A stretch of DNA of 64,000 nucleotides from Ectothiorhodospira shaposhnikovii (GCF_022227765.1 NZ_JAJMLZ010000010.1:1-64000); one strand, 5' to 3'; shown: positions 35,891 through 46,506, counted from the stretch's first letter. Notes: generated from the letters alone by a model not told the origin. Made by a program: numbers and translations.

Positions 35891-37585
35891 TCAGGTCGCC
35901 GGCGGCGCGGGGATGCCCAGCGCCGCCAGGGCCTCGTCACGCAGCATGAACTTGAGCGCGCGCCCCGTACTGCGGGGAAATGCCTCATAGAGACGCACAT
36001 GCAGGGGAATCTTGAAATGGGCGATCTGCCCCTTGCAGAAGTCCTTGACCTCCGCCTCCGTGAGCGATACCCCGGACCCAAGTTCCACACAGGCGCAGAC
36101 CACCTCCCCCAGTCGGTCATCGGGAATGCCCACCACCACCGCATCCCGGATCCCAGGATGGGTGCGCAGGAAATCCTCGATCTCCCGGGGGTAGATGTTC
36201 TCGCCGCCGCGAATGATCATGTCCTTGACCCCGCCGACGATGCGGCAGTAACCCTCCTCGTCGATCCGGGCCAGGTCGCCGGTATGCAACCAGCCGGCGG
36301 CATCCACCACCCGCCGGGTCAGCTCCGGATCGTCCCAGTACCCGCGCATGACGTTGTACCCCCGCACGCACAGCTCGCCGGTGCCCCCTCTGGGGACGAT
36401 GCGGCCCTCGCTGTCGATGACCTTGGCCTCCACGTGGGGGCGAATGGTGCCGACGGTGTTGAGGCGCCGCTCCACCGGGTCATTCACGTCGCTCATGAAG
36501 GAGATGGGAGAGGATTCGGTCATGCCGTAGCCGATGGTGACCTGATCCATGTGCATCAGGCGCATCACCTGATCCATGGTGTCCGGTGGACAGGGCGCCC
36601 CAGCCATGATCCCGGTGCGCAGGGAAGCCAGATCAAAATCGGCGAACCGTTCATGGTCGAGCATGGCCTTGAACATGGCGGGCACCCCGTAGAGGGCGGT
36701 GCATCGCTCGCCGGCCACGGCCTTGAGGGTGTCCAGCGGATCGAAGGCCTCGCCGGGATAAACCATAGTCGCTCCATGTCCCAGGCAAGCCATGTTGCCC
36801 ATCACCATGCCGAAGCAGTGGAACAGGGGGACCGGGATGCAGACCCGGTCATCCGCCCCCAGGCGCAGGGTCTGCCCAACCATGTAGCCGTTATTGATGA
36901 TGTTGTGGTGGGTCAGCGTGGTGCCGGCGGGCTCGCCGCCCATGGCGTTGCTGAACTGGATGTTCACGGGATCATCCATCTCCACCCGGGCGGCCAGGGC
37001 CGCCACTTCGGCCAGGGCCTCCGGGTCGACGTCACCCTCCATGAGCCTGGTGAAATCGAGCATGCCGGGGGTGCTCGCCTCCCCCACCCGGATCACGCGG
37101 CGCAGTGACGGAACGGCGACGGCGTTCAGGATGCCGCTTTCGGCCTCGGCCAGTTCCGGCAGCAGTTCCTGGAGCATCCGGATGTAGTCACTGGTCTTGA
37201 ACGCATCCTGGGTCACCAGGGCCCGCGCCTGCACCAGGTTCAGGAAACGCTGCAACTCCGCCTTGCGCACGCCGGGATTGATGTTCACCGAGATCATGCC
37301 CAGGCGCGCCGCGGCCAGTTGGGTCAGAGTCCATTCACTCCGGTTCATCATCCAGATGGCGATCCGGTCCCCCGGCTGCAGACCCAGCCCCAGCAAGGCG
37401 GCGGCCAGCCGGTCCACCGCGACATCCATCGCCTTCCAGCTCAGGCGGACACCGTGGGCACAGTCCACCAGGGCCGGGCCCTCGGGGTGGCTGGTCGCCA
37501 GCAGGCGCAACCGTTCCCCCACGGTGGTACCCTGGAGCGGCTCCCCCCCCTTGCCCTGCACATAACTGCGGTCAGGCTGACTCAT
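35891..37585 (-). CDS. AMP-binding (acyl-CoA synthetase-like) protein with eroded catalytic motifs
   Basis: A 564-residue member of the acyl-CoA synthetase family, close in length and layout to medium-chain FadD-type enzymes. The scaffold is intact: YGMTESSPISF (A5), GWLHTGDLARIDEEGYCRI (A7) and MIIRGGENIYPREIEDFL. Three ATP or adenylate-handling motifs have changed. The P-loop TSGTTGxPKG reads SNAMGGEPAG with no lysine. The arginine of GRxKD is glycine (VGGVKD). The A10 catalytic lysine is arginine (STGRALKF). Adenylation as in normal relatives is therefore doubtful. A very strong Shine-Dalgarno (GGAGGAAGGAG) and a LiuR-type box with promoter (37649-37677) precede it, so it is well expressed and not an obvious pseudogene. 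Confidence 0.85.
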   Translation of the reverse strand: MSQPDRSYVQGKGGEPLQGTTVGERLRLLATSHPEGPALVDCAHGVRLSWKAMDVAVDRLAAALLGLGLQPGDRIAIWMMNRSEWTLTQLAAARLGMISVNINPGVRKAELQRFLNLVQARALVTQDAFKTSDYIRMLQELLPELAEAESGILNAVAVPSLRRVIRVGEASTPGMLDFTRLMEGDVDPEALAEVAALAARVEMDDPVNIQFSNAMGGEPAGTTLTHHNIINNGYMVGQTLRLGADDRVCIPVPLFHCFGMVMGNMACLGHGATMVYPGEAFDPLDTLKAVAGERCTALYGVPAMFKAMLDHERFADFDLASLRTGIMAGAPCPPDTMDQVMRLMHMDQVTIGYGMTESSPISFMSDVNDPVERRLNTVGTIRPHVEAKVIDSEGRIVPRGGTGELCVRGYNVMRGYWDDPELTRRVVDAAGWLHTGDLARIDEEGYCRIVGGVKDMIIRGGENIYPREIEDFLRTHPGIRDAVVVGIPDDRLGEVVCACVELGSGVSLTEAEVKDFCKGQIAHFKIPLHVRLYEAFPRSTGRALKFMLRDEALAALGIPAPPAT

Positions 37586-37857
37586 GATCTCCTTCCTCCG
37601 GAGCGCCGACGTTTCGGTTGACGTCGATCTGGTTATGAAGTTATGGCTAATCTAGTTACCGTTTACGTCTACGTCAACTATTTTTTCCATGATTCCACTG
37701 GGGTTTCTATGTGCAGTGCACAAAACCCATGCAGGCAAGTTGGCAATTGCGTAGAATATTCCGTAAACGGAAACCTGATCGAGTCCAGCGGGTCCAAATC
37801 AGGACCCACGCGGCGACACCACAGCCAGGAAGCCTCCATAACCCATGGGAAAACATC
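37586..37857. other. Divergent gap between AMP-binding gene and liuR
   Basis: 272 bp. Holds the TTGACG-N17-TAGATT promoter and LiuR-type box of the minus-strand gene (37649-37678), and the AT-rich stretch TATTTTTTCC (37680-37689). No clear -35/-10 pair for liuR itself was found, and the open frame that extends upstream from liuR into this region lacks a ribosome binding site. Confidence 0.55.
37649..37678 (-). promoter_or_regulatory. LiuR-type operator with embedded -35, upstream of the AMP-binding protein gene
   Basis: On the minus strand the sequence begins TTGACGTAGACGTAAACGG and continues TAAC before TAGATT. TTGACG fits a -35 (37672-37677) and TAGATT a -10 (37649-37654), with exactly 17 bp between. 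The spacer is filled by ACGT-type half-sites. MerR-family regulators bind in such spacers. The box lies in the 272-bp gap between the AMP-binding gene (minus) and liuR (plus), so it may also influence liuR. Confidence 0.7.
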
Positions 37858-38364
37858 ATGAGCGAACCCCAGCCGACCATCCGGGAACACGACCTCAACG
37901 GCACCACCTACACCATCGGTGAACTGGCGAAGGAATTCGACGTCACCACCCGCGCCATCCGCTTCTACGAGGACGAAGGCCTGCTCAGCCCGGTTCGCAT
38001 CGGCTCCAAGCGCCTCTACCGCCGCCGGGACCGGGCCCGGCTCAAGCTCATCCTCCGTGGCAAGCGCCTGGGCTTCACCCTGGCCGAGATCCGCGAGACC
38101 TTCAATCTCTATGACGAAGCCCATGGCGAGTCCCAGCAACTGCGCTATTACCTCTCGGTGCTGGAAGAAAAGCGCCAGCACCTGATCCGCCAGCGGGCAG
38201 ACCTGGAAGAGACCCTGCGGGAACTGGATCAGTCCTATGCCCATTGCGAGCAGTTGCTGGCACAGCAGGAGCAGCGCAAGGCAAAAGACCAGAATGCCGC
38301 CGCCCGCCGACCGACACGTCGCGATCCGACGGCCGCCACCCAGCAGGACTCTGTGGCGAACTGA
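37858..38364 (+). CDS. liuR: MerR-family regulator of leucine/isovalerate catabolism
   Basis: A 168-residue MerR-type protein. The winged helix is YTIGELAKEFDVTTRAIRFY followed by EDEGLLSPVRIGSKRLYRRRD, then a dimerisation coiled-coil (about 95-145: LRYYLSVLEEKRQHLIRQRA and on). The tail is disordered, with no metal-binding cysteines. LiuR controls liu operons in gammaproteobacteria, and the gene stands directly before liuA as usual. ATG 37858 is chosen because the helix-turn-helix follows soon after. The frame extends upstream to 37711, but that part lies near the operator region. Confidence 0.9.
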   Translation: MSEPQPTIREHDLNGTTYTIGELAKEFDVTTRAIRFYEDEGLLSPVRIGSKRLYRRRDRARLKLILRGKRLGFTLAEIRETFNLYDEAHGESQQLRYYLSVLEEKRQHLIRQRADLEETLRELDQSYAHCEQLLAQQEQRKAKDQNAAARRPTRRDPTAATQQDSVAN

Positions 38365-38479
38365 CGCCGGGAAGCCCTCCCGGCCCACCGGCAACGGCAC
38401 CGCGCCCGGTGCCGCCCCCCCTTTTCCGCCCTCATCTCGGCCAGATTTAACCTTTCCGTAAAATACTTACGCCCAAATA

Positions 38480-38508
38480 TTGACGTTTACGTCAACGGAA
38501 TTTAAGCT
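38480..38508 (+). promoter_or_regulatory. LiuR-type operator and promoter of the liu operon
   Basis: TTGACGTTTACGTCAA (38480-38495) is an almost perfect palindrome. Its first six bases can serve as -35, and TAAGCT (38503-38508) is a possible -10 after a 17-bp spacer. It lies 34 bp before the liuA start codon. The same TTGACG-N17 layout occurs upstream of the AMP-binding gene and the outer-membrane protein gene, which supports a shared regulator, most simply LiuR. Confidence 0.75.
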
Positions 38509-38541
38509 CCATCACAACCACCCAACACAGAGGGACTTTCC

Positions 38542-39708
38542 ATGAGCCATTTCCCCACGCTGGACTTTGCCCTGGGCGAGGAAATCAACATGCTGCGGGA
38601 TGCGGTGGCCGAGTTCGCCGCCGCCGAGATTGCCCCGCGGGCGGCGGATATCGACCGGGAGAACCAGTTCCCCCAGGATCTGTGGCCCAAGCTGGGTGAA
38701 ATGGGCCTGCTGGGCATCACGGTAGGCGAGGAATACGGCGGCACCGGTATGGGGTATCTGGCCCACATGGTGGCCATGGAGGAGATCTCCCGGGCCTCGG
38801 CCTCGGTGGCCCTGTCCTACGGCGCCCATTCCAACCTGTGCGTGAACCAGATCAAGCTCAACGGCACCGAGGCGCAAAAGCGCAAGTACCTGCCCAAACT
38901 GATGACCGGCGAGCATGTGGGCGCCCTGGCCATGTCCGAGCCGGGCGCCGGTTCCGACGTGGTCGGCATGCGCCTGCGGGCACGCAAGGAAGGCGACCGC
39001 TATATCCTCAACGGCAACAAGATGTGGATCACCAACGGCCCCGAGGCCAGCACCCTGGTGGTCTACGCCAAGACCGACCCCGATGCCGGCCCCCGGGGAA
39101 TCACCGCCTTCATCGTGGAACGGGGCATGAAGGGCTTTTCCACCGCGCAGAAACTGGACAAGCTGGGCATGCGCGGTTCCAACACCTGCGAACTGATCTT
39201 CGAGGACTGCGAGATCCCGGCGGACCACATCCTGGGCAAGGAAGGCGAAGGGGTGAAGGTACTGATGTCCGGCCTGGATTATGAACGGGCGGTGCTGGCC
39301 GCCGGCCCCCTGGGGATCATGGCCGCCTGCATGGACGTGGTCATCCCCTACGTGCACGAACGCAAGCAGTTCGGCCAGGCCATCGGCGAATTCCAGCTCA
39401 TGCAGGCCAAGCTGGCGGACATGTACACCAGCCTCAATGCCTCCCGGGCCTATGTCTATGCGGTGGGCCGGGCCTGCGACCGGGGCGAGACCACCCGCAA
39501 GGATGCCGCCGGCGCCATCCTCTTTGCCGCCGAAAAGGCCACCTGGATGGCCCTTGAGGCGATCCAGTGCCTGGGCGGCAACGGCTATATCAACGAATAC
39601 CCCACCGGGCGCCTGCTGCGGGATGCCAAGCTCTACGAGATCGGCGCCGGCACCTCGGAGATCCGGCGCATGCTGATCGGCCGCGAACTGTTCAAGGAAA
39701 CCCGCTGA
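38542..39708 (+). CDS. liuA: Isovaleryl-CoA dehydrogenase
   Basis: A 388-residue FAD acyl-CoA dehydrogenase that converts isovaleryl-CoA to 3-methylcrotonyl-CoA and hands electrons to ETF. Family blocks: [20 protein letters not shown] (IVD-like), [40 protein letters not shown] and the C-terminal [20 protein letters not shown]. The catalytic glutamate of IVDs is in the G-helix region ([18 protein letters not shown]), E being in DYER. AGAGGGA lies a few bases before the ATG. First gene of liuABCD-maoC-liuE, behind a LiuR-type box. Confidence 0.95.
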   Translation: MSHFPTLDFALGEEINMLRDAVAEFAAAEIAPRAADIDRENQFPQDLWPKLGEMGLLGITVGEEYGGTGMGYLAHMVAMEEISRASASVALSYGAHSNLCVNQIKLNGTEAQKRKYLPKLMTGEHVGALAMSEPGAGSDVVGMRLRARKEGDRYILNGNKMWITNGPEASTLVVYAKTDPDAGPRGITAFIVERGMKGFSTAQKLDKLGMRGSNTCELIFEDCEIPADHILGKEGEGVKVLMSGLDYERAVLAAGPLGIMAACMDVVIPYVHERKQFGQAIGEFQLMQAKLADMYTSLNASRAYVYAVGRACDRGETTRKDAAGAILFAAEKATWMALEAIQCLGGNGYINEYPTGRLLRDAKLYEIGAGTSEIRRMLIGRELFKETR

Positions 39709-39761
39709 ACCTGCTTCAGCCCATCGTCGGGGACGCCAGCACAGGGGAGTCAGGGACCATC

Positions 39762-41369
<1,608 letters not shown>

Positions 41370-41386
41370 TCGCAAGGAGCCCTTTC

Positions 41387-42190
41387 ATGCCCGACACCTC
41401 AGCCCTGACCTGCGAGATCCGGGACGACATCGCCTGGATCACCCTCAACCGTCCCGAGCGGCACAACGCCTTCGACGACGCCCTGATCCGGGACCTCACC
41501 GAGGCCCTGCGCCGGGTATCGGCGTCGCCGGCGGTACGCGCCGTGGTGCTGGCAGGCGCCGGCAAAAGTTTTTCCGCCGGCGCCGACATCGGCTGGATGA
41601 AGCGCATGGCCCACTACACCGAGGCGGAAAACCTGGCGGATGCCCAGGCCCTGGGGGATCTCATGGATACCCTCTATCGCATGGACCCGCCGACCATCGC
41701 CCGGGTCCATGGCGCCGCCCTGGGCGGCGGCGTGGGCCTGGTGGCCGCCTGCGATCTGGCCCTGGCCACGGAGCAGGCCCATTTCTGCCTCTCGGAGGTT
41801 CGCCTCGGCCTGATCCCGGCCACCATTTCCCCCTACGTGATCGAGGCCATGGGGGCACGCCAGGCCCGGCGCTACTTCATCACCGCGGAGCGCATCGATG
41901 CCCGGGAGGCCGCGCGCATCGGCCTGATCCATCAGGTGCTGGCGGACGAGGCCGCCCTGGATGCACAGATCCTCCAGACCCTGAACCAGATCCGTCGCAA
42001 CGGCCCCGAGGCCATGGCCGCCGCCAAGGCCCTGGTCCGGGACGTGAGCCATCGCCCCATCGACGCCGCCCTGGTGACCGAGACCGCCGGGCGCATCGCC
42101 CGCATCCGGGCCGGTCGGGAAGCCCAGGAGGGCCTGGGTGCCTTCCTGGAAAAACGGCAGCCCGCCTGGTGCCCCTCCGACCCGGCCTGA
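41387..42190 (+). CDS. liuC: Methylglutaconyl-CoA hydratase
   Basis: A 267-residue crotonase-family enzyme that hydrates 3-methylglutaconyl-CoA to HMG-CoA. Blocks: ITLNRPERHNAFDDALIRDL, the oxyanion hole part GKSFSAGADIGWMKRMAHYT (GADIGWM is typical of LiuC) and VHGAALGGGVGLVAACDLAL, with the acid residue in LSEVRLGLIPATISPYV. Length is normal. The stop overlaps an ATG at 42190 (TGATG) just ahead of liuD. Confidence 0.94.
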   Translation: MPDTSALTCEIRDDIAWITLNRPERHNAFDDALIRDLTEALRRVSASPAVRAVVLAGAGKSFSAGADIGWMKRMAHYTEAENLADAQALGDLMDTLYRMDPPTIARVHGAALGGGVGLVAACDLALATEQAHFCLSEVRLGLIPATISPYVIEAMGARQARRYFITAERIDAREAARIGLIHQVLADEAALDAQILQTLNQIRRNGPEAMAAAKALVRDVSHRPIDAALVTETAGRIARIRAGREAQEGLGAFLEKRQPAWCPSDPA

Positions 42191-42216
42191 TGGCCCCCAA
42201 CCGCAGGGAATCGAGC

Positions 42217-44223
42217 ATGTTCCACAAGATACTGATTGCCAACCGGGGCGAGATCGCCTGCCGCATTGCCCGTACCTGCCGCGAGTTGGGGATTCGTACC
42301 GTGGCCGTCTATTCGGAGGCGGACCGGGAGGCCATGCACGTCAAGGCCTGCGACGAGGCCTGGCCCATCGGCCCGGCACCGGCCCGAGATAGCTACCTGA
42401 ACATCCCCCGCATCCTGGAGGCGGCCCGACGCAGCGGCGCCCAGGCGATCCATCCCGGCTATGGGTTTTTGTCCGAGAACGCCGATTTTGCCCGCGCCTG
42501 CGACGAGGCCGGCATCGTTTTCATCGGTCCCCCGGTGGGGGCCATCGAGGCCATGGGCTCCAAGAGTGCCGCCAAGGCGATCATGGAAGCCGCCGGCGTG
42601 CCCCTGGTGCCGGGGTATCACGGCGACGATCAGTCCCCTGCCCTGCTGGCCGACGTGGCCGCACGGATCGGCTATCCGGTCCTGATCAAGGCCTCCGCCG
42701 GCGGCGGCGGCAAGGGGATGCGACGGGTGGATGATCCGGACCGGTTTCGCGAGGCCCTGGAAGCGGCCCGGCGCGAGGCCCGCTCCGCCTTCGGCGATGA
42801 CCGGGTGCTGGTGGAAAAATACCTGCTCCAACCCCGCCACGTGGAAGTCCAGGTCTTTGCGGACAGCCAGGGCCGGGTGGTCCACCTGTTCGAACGGGAC
42901 TGCTCGGTGCAACGGCGACATCAGAAAGTCATCGAGGAAGCGCCCGCCCCCGGCCTGGATCAGGCGCGTCGGCACCAGCTGGGCGAAGCGGCCATTGCCG
43001 CCGCCCGCGCCATCGGCTACGTGGGCGCCGGCACCGTGGAATTCATCATGGACAGTCGCGGCGAATTCTATTTCATGGAAATGAACACCCGCCTGCAGGT
43101 GGAGCACCCGGTCACCGAGATGATCACCGGCCAGGACCTGGTGGCCTGGCAACTGCGGGTGGCCGCCGGTCACCCTCTGCCCTGCGAACAGGCTGACCTG
43201 GCCATCCGGGGGCATGCCTTCGAGGCCCGCATCTATGCCGAGGACGCAGATCGGGATTTCCTGCCCGCCACCGGCACCATCGGCCACCTGCGCACCCCGC
43301 CGTCGAGCCGGCACGTGCGCATCGATACCGGCGTACAGGAAGGCGACGAGATCAGCGTTCACTACGACCCCATGATCGCCAAGCTGGTGGTCTGGGATCA
43401 GGACCGGGAGACCGCCCTGCGCCGCCTGGCCACGGCCCTGGAGTCCTTCATCGTCGTGGGCACCACCACCAATGTGGGTTTTTTGTCCCGCCTGGCCCGC
43501 CATCCGGCCTTTGCCGAGGCACGGATCGATACCGGCTTCATCGACACCCACCGGGCCGACCTGCTGCCGCCGGTACCACCGATCAATGACGGACAGCTCT
43601 GTGCCGCCACCCTGCATGAACTGCTTCGAGTGGAGCAGGCGGCCCGGGAGCGAGCGCGTCAGTCCGGCGACATCACCTCCCCATGGCATGCCACCACCGG
43701 CTGGCGCCTGAACACCGACAGCCACCGCACCCTGCACTTTTTCGACTCGGCCCGAGACCGGGATCTCAAGGTGGTGGCCCACTATCTGGACACGGGCTTT
43801 CGCCTGGACCTGGGACAGGGTGAACACTGGGTCCAGGGCGATCTGCAGCCCGATGGTCGCCTGCGCATGCAGGTGGACGGCGTGCATCAGGATGCCTGGG
43901 TGTTGCAGGAAGGACGCCGTCTGAGTGTCTTCATGGCGGGTCACACCCGTGACCTGGTGATCCATGATCCCCTGGCGGCGGGCATGGACGACGAGATCCA
44001 GGAAGGCAGCCTGATGGCCCCCATGCCGGGCCTGGTGGTCGCCGTCCATGTGAAGCCGGGTGACGTGGTACGGGAAGGCGATCCCCTCATGGTGCTGGAG
44101 GCCATGAAGATGGAGTATCAGATCAGCGCCCTCACCGACGGCATCGTCGACAGCGTGAACTACAGCGAAGGCGAACAGGTGACCGAAGGCGCCCAGCTCC
44201 TGACCATTCGCCAGGGAGAATGA
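42217..44223 (+). CDS. liuD: Methylcrotonyl-CoA carboxylase, biotin carboxylase/biotin carrier (alpha) subunit
   Basis: A 668-residue subunit. The biotin carboxylase part (1-450) has ILIANRGEIACRIARTCREL, the ATP-grasp loop LIKASAGGGGKGMRRVDDP, FERDCSVQRRHQKVIEEAPA and FMEMNTRLQVEHPVTEMITG. The biotin carrier domain at the end has the biotinylated lysine in VLEAMKMEYQIS. Length fits MccA. ATG 42217 is used because the family starts at MFHKILIANRG. An alternative ATG at 42190, overlapping the liuC stop, would add nine residues and give tighter coupling. Confidence 0.95.
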   Translation: MFHKILIANRGEIACRIARTCRELGIRTVAVYSEADREAMHVKACDEAWPIGPAPARDSYLNIPRILEAARRSGAQAIHPGYGFLSENADFARACDEAGIVFIGPPVGAIEAMGSKSAAKAIMEAAGVPLVPGYHGDDQSPALLADVAARIGYPVLIKASAGGGGKGMRRVDDPDRFREALEAARREARSAFGDDRVLVEKYLLQPRHVEVQVFADSQGRVVHLFERDCSVQRRHQKVIEEAPAPGLDQARRHQLGEAAIAAARAIGYVGAGTVEFIMDSRGEFYFMEMNTRLQVEHPVTEMITGQDLVAWQLRVAAGHPLPCEQADLAIRGHAFEARIYAEDADRDFLPATGTIGHLRTPPSSRHVRIDTGVQEGDEISVHYDPMIAKLVVWDQDRETALRRLATALESFIVVGTTTNVGFLSRLARHPAFAEARIDTGFIDTHRADLLPPVPPINDGQLCAATLHELLRVEQAARERARQSGDITSPWHATTGWRLNTDSHRTLHFFDSARDRDLKVVAHYLDTGFRLDLGQGEHWVQGDLQPDGRLRMQVDGVHQDAWVLQEGRRLSVFMAGHTRDLVIHDPLAAGMDDEIQEGSLMAPMPGLVVAVHVKPGDVVREGDPLMVLEAMKMEYQISALTDGIVDSVNYSEGEQVTEGAQLLTIRQGE

Positions 44224-44226
44224 CCC

Positions 44227-44700
44227 ATGGCACCCATCACGACCCCCTATTATCTGGAAGACCTGAGTCCCGGCATGTGCTTCGAGACCGAGGCCACCAC
44301 CATGACCGAGGCGGACATCATCCGCTTCGGTCGGGAATTCGACCCCCAGCCCCACCACGTGGACCCGGAGGCCGCCCGTCACACCCTGTTCGGCGGTCTG
44401 GTGGCCAGTGGCTGGCACACCATCGGCGTGATGACCGCCCTGGCGGTGCGCTCCGGCATGCCCCTGGCGGAAGGCCAGATCGGCGTGGGGGTGGAAGGCA
44501 TTCGCTTCGCCAAGCCGGTTCGCCCCGGTGATCGCATCCGACTGCATCTGAAGATCCTGGAGGCCCGCCCACGGGAATCCCGGCCCGGCTGGGGGGTGGT
44601 GAGGGTGCAGTGGACCGGCATCAACCAGTATGACGAAGTGGTGGTCGAACTCCAGCCCAGCGTGCTGGTGCGCGCCCGCGACGGGGAGATCGCCCGATGA
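44227..44700 (+). CDS. MaoC-like hotdog dehydratase in the liu operon
   Basis: A 157-residue MaoC/R-hydratase fold protein: MTEADIIRFGREFDPQPHHV is the hydratase 2-like motif with Asp and His, followed by FGGLVASGWHTIGVMTALAV. MaoC proteins hydrate 2-enoyl-CoA. Leucine degradation already has LiuC, so this one may act on a side product or on another acyl-CoA such as a terpenoid or methyl-branched intermediate. It begins 3 bp after liuD and its stop overlaps the liuE start by 4 bp, so it is firmly part of the operon. Confidence 0.9.
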   Translation: MAPITTPYYLEDLSPGMCFETEATTMTEADIIRFGREFDPQPHHVDPEAARHTLFGGLVASGWHTIGVMTALAVRSGMPLAEGQIGVGVEGIRFAKPVRPGDRIRLHLKILEARPRESRPGWGVVRVQWTGINQYDEVVVELQPSVLVRARDGEIAR

Positions 44701-45605
44701 ACCTGTCCGGATCGTCAGTGCGTCTGGTGGAGGTTGGTCCCCGGGACGGCCTGCAGAACGAACCGGGCACCATTCCCACGGCCGTCAAACTGAGCCTCAT
44801 CGAGCGCCTGGCCGACGCGGGCCTGACCTGGATCGAGGCCACCGCCTTCGTTTCCCCAAAATGGGTGCCCCAGATGGCGGACCATGGAGAGATCATGACC
44901 GCCCTGGCACCCCGACCCGGGGTGCGCTATCCGGTCCTCGCGCCGAACCTCAAGGGTCTGGAGGCCGCCGTGGCCGCGGGCGCCAGGGACGTGGCGGTCT
45001 TTGCCGCGGCCTCGGAAAGTTTTTCCCGCAAGAACATCAACTGCGGCATCGACGACAGTCTGGACCGTTTTGCCCCGGTGATGGAACGGGCCAGGGCGCT
45101 GGACATCCCGGTACGGGGCTACGTCTCCTGCACCCTGGGCTGTCCCTATGAGGGCGAGATCCCGCCGGAGGCCGTGGCCCGGGTGGCGGCGCGCCTCCAT
45201 GCCATGGGCTGCCATGAGATCTCTCTGGGAGACACCATCGGCACCGGCACCCCCCTCAAGGCCCGTCGCATGGTGGAGCGGGTGGCCGAGGTCGTGCCCA
45301 TGGCGCAGCTGGCGGCCCATTTCCATGACACCTACGGCCAGGCCCTGGCCAATCTCTACGCCGTCATGGAACTGGGCATCCGCACCATCGACACCTCGGT
45401 GGCGGGCCTGGGGGGCTGCCCCTATGCCCGGGGCGCCTCGGGCAATGTGGCCACCGAGGACGTGGTCTACATGCTGCACGGCATGGGTATCGACACCGGG
45501 GTGGACCTGGCGACCCTGGTGGAAACAGCCCACTGGATCTGCGGACAGTTGGGACGGCCCGTGAACTCGCGAGTGGCCCGCGCCATGGCGCCTTGTGATA
45601 TCTGA
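44697..45605 (+). CDS. liuE: Hydroxymethylglutaryl-CoA lyase
   Basis: A 302-residue TIM-barrel enzyme that cleaves HMG-CoA to acetyl-CoA and acetoacetate. Blocks: VRLVEVGPRDGLQNEPGTIP, the catalytic-region VFAAASESFSRKNINC, the metal site HFHDTYGQALANLYAV and the active-site signature with the essential cysteine, VAGLGGCPYARGASGNVATE. Length matches bacterial MvaB/LiuE. Starts within the maoC stop (ATGA) and ends the operon. The acetoacetate made would be activated by the acetoacetyl-CoA synthetase at 47967. Confidence 0.96.
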   Translation: MNLSGSSVRLVEVGPRDGLQNEPGTIPTAVKLSLIERLADAGLTWIEATAFVSPKWVPQMADHGEIMTALAPRPGVRYPVLAPNLKGLEAAVAAGARDVAVFAAASESFSRKNINCGIDDSLDRFAPVMERARALDIPVRGYVSCTLGCPYEGEIPPEAVARVAARLHAMGCHEISLGDTIGTGTPLKARRMVERVAEVVPMAQLAAHFHDTYGQALANLYAVMELGIRTIDTSVAGLGGCPYARGASGNVATEDVVYMLHGMGIDTGVDLATLVETAHWICGQLGRPVNSRVARAMAPCDI

Positions 45606-45612
45606 AGACTGG

Positions 45613-46476
45613 TCAGCCGGCGCGCTCCCACCCGCCCTGAATGATCCGGATCCGACCGGCCGCCAGGTTCTCCATCACGTTGCGACCCATCACGAAAAAG
45701 CGTTCGCCGAAGATCAGTGACGGGTTCAGCGCCCCGGACTCGCCCCGGGCCTCACGGCCCGTGTGCTTGCGGCGCCATTGCAGCGCCTGCTCGCTGATAT
45801 CCTCCATGAACAGGGGACGCAGTCCGATCGTCTCCAGCCGCGCTTTCAGGGTTGCCAGGTCCGGCAGATGGCTGTGCCGGGGCAGGTCCGCCCAGGGCAC
45901 GGGTAACTGCAACGCCCCCTCCCCCGACCCTGCCACCACTTCATGGATCAGCAGTCGCCCGCCGGGACGCAGCACCCGGACGATCTCATCCAGTGCTTGC
46001 GGCAGGTCCGGCACGTTCAGGAACACATGCTGTGCCCAGACCGCATCAAAGGTGGCCATGGCAAAGGGCAGGCATTGGGCATCGCCGTGAACAAAATCAG
46101 TCCTGGCGGCCAGCCCGGTGGCGCGACTGAGCCACCGGCCGGTGGACACGAAATCCGGCGTGATATCCAGGCCGGTGACCCGCAGCCCATGGTCATGGGC
46201 CAGCAGACGGGTCGTGCCCCCGGTGCCGCAGCCCAGATCCAGCACCCGCTCAGCTTGGGAAAAACCCGCCCGGTCCGCCAGCCGACGACTGGCCGCCCGT
46301 CCGCCCACATGAAGTTGATCGATGGCGGCGACATCATCGCAGGCGAGTCGATCCGGGTTCAGCCCAGCCTGGATCAGGGCTTGACGCAGGATCTGTTCAA
46401 GCCCCGACGGGGCGTAGCGTGAGGCAAGGGAGCCGGCAGGGTCCGGTGGTTGCAAGTCCATCTCTATCAAATCCAT
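45613..46476 (-). CDS. Class I SAM-dependent methyltransferase
   Basis: A 287-residue methyltransferase. Motif I is VLDLGCGTGGTTRLLAHDHG and the acidic residue of motif II is in VTGLDITPDFV. Later motifs are FVHGDAQCLPF and LDEIVRVLRPGGRLLIHEVV. The region resembles UbiE/glycine-sarcosine type small-molecule methyltransferases, but the substrate cannot be named. It converges with liuE (8 bp apart). Its start lies directly behind the intrinsic terminator of the outer-membrane protein gene, leaving no room for a separate promoter, so expression would depend on read-through. An alternative ATG is at 46461. Confidence 0.85.
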   Translation of the reverse strand: MDLIEMDLQPPDPAGSLASRYAPSGLEQILRQALIQAGLNPDRLACDDVAAIDQLHVGGRAASRRLADRAGFSQAERVLDLGCGTGGTTRLLAHDHGLRVTGLDITPDFVSTGRWLSRATGLAARTDFVHGDAQCLPFAMATFDAVWAQHVFLNVPDLPQALDEIVRVLRPGGRLLIHEVVAGSGEGALQLPVPWADLPRHSHLPDLATLKARLETIGLRPLFMEDISEQALQWRRKHTGREARGESGALNPSLIFGERFFVMGRNVMENLAAGRIRIIQGGWERAG

Positions 46477-46480
46477 TACG

Positions 46481-46506
46481 AAAAAAGGGGAGCCGTTCGG
46501 CTCCCC
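46481..46506 (-). terminator. Intrinsic terminator of the outer-membrane protein gene
   Basis: On the minus strand GGGGAGCCG-AA-CGGCTCCCC forms a perfect 9-bp GC-rich stem followed by TTTTTT, 17 bp after the stop codon of the outer-membrane protein gene. It ends five bases before the start codon of the methyltransferase gene. Confidence 0.92.

Noticed and set aside
41932-44547. 871-residue minus-strand open frame
   Set aside because: Antisense to liuC, liuD and maoC, with no domain.
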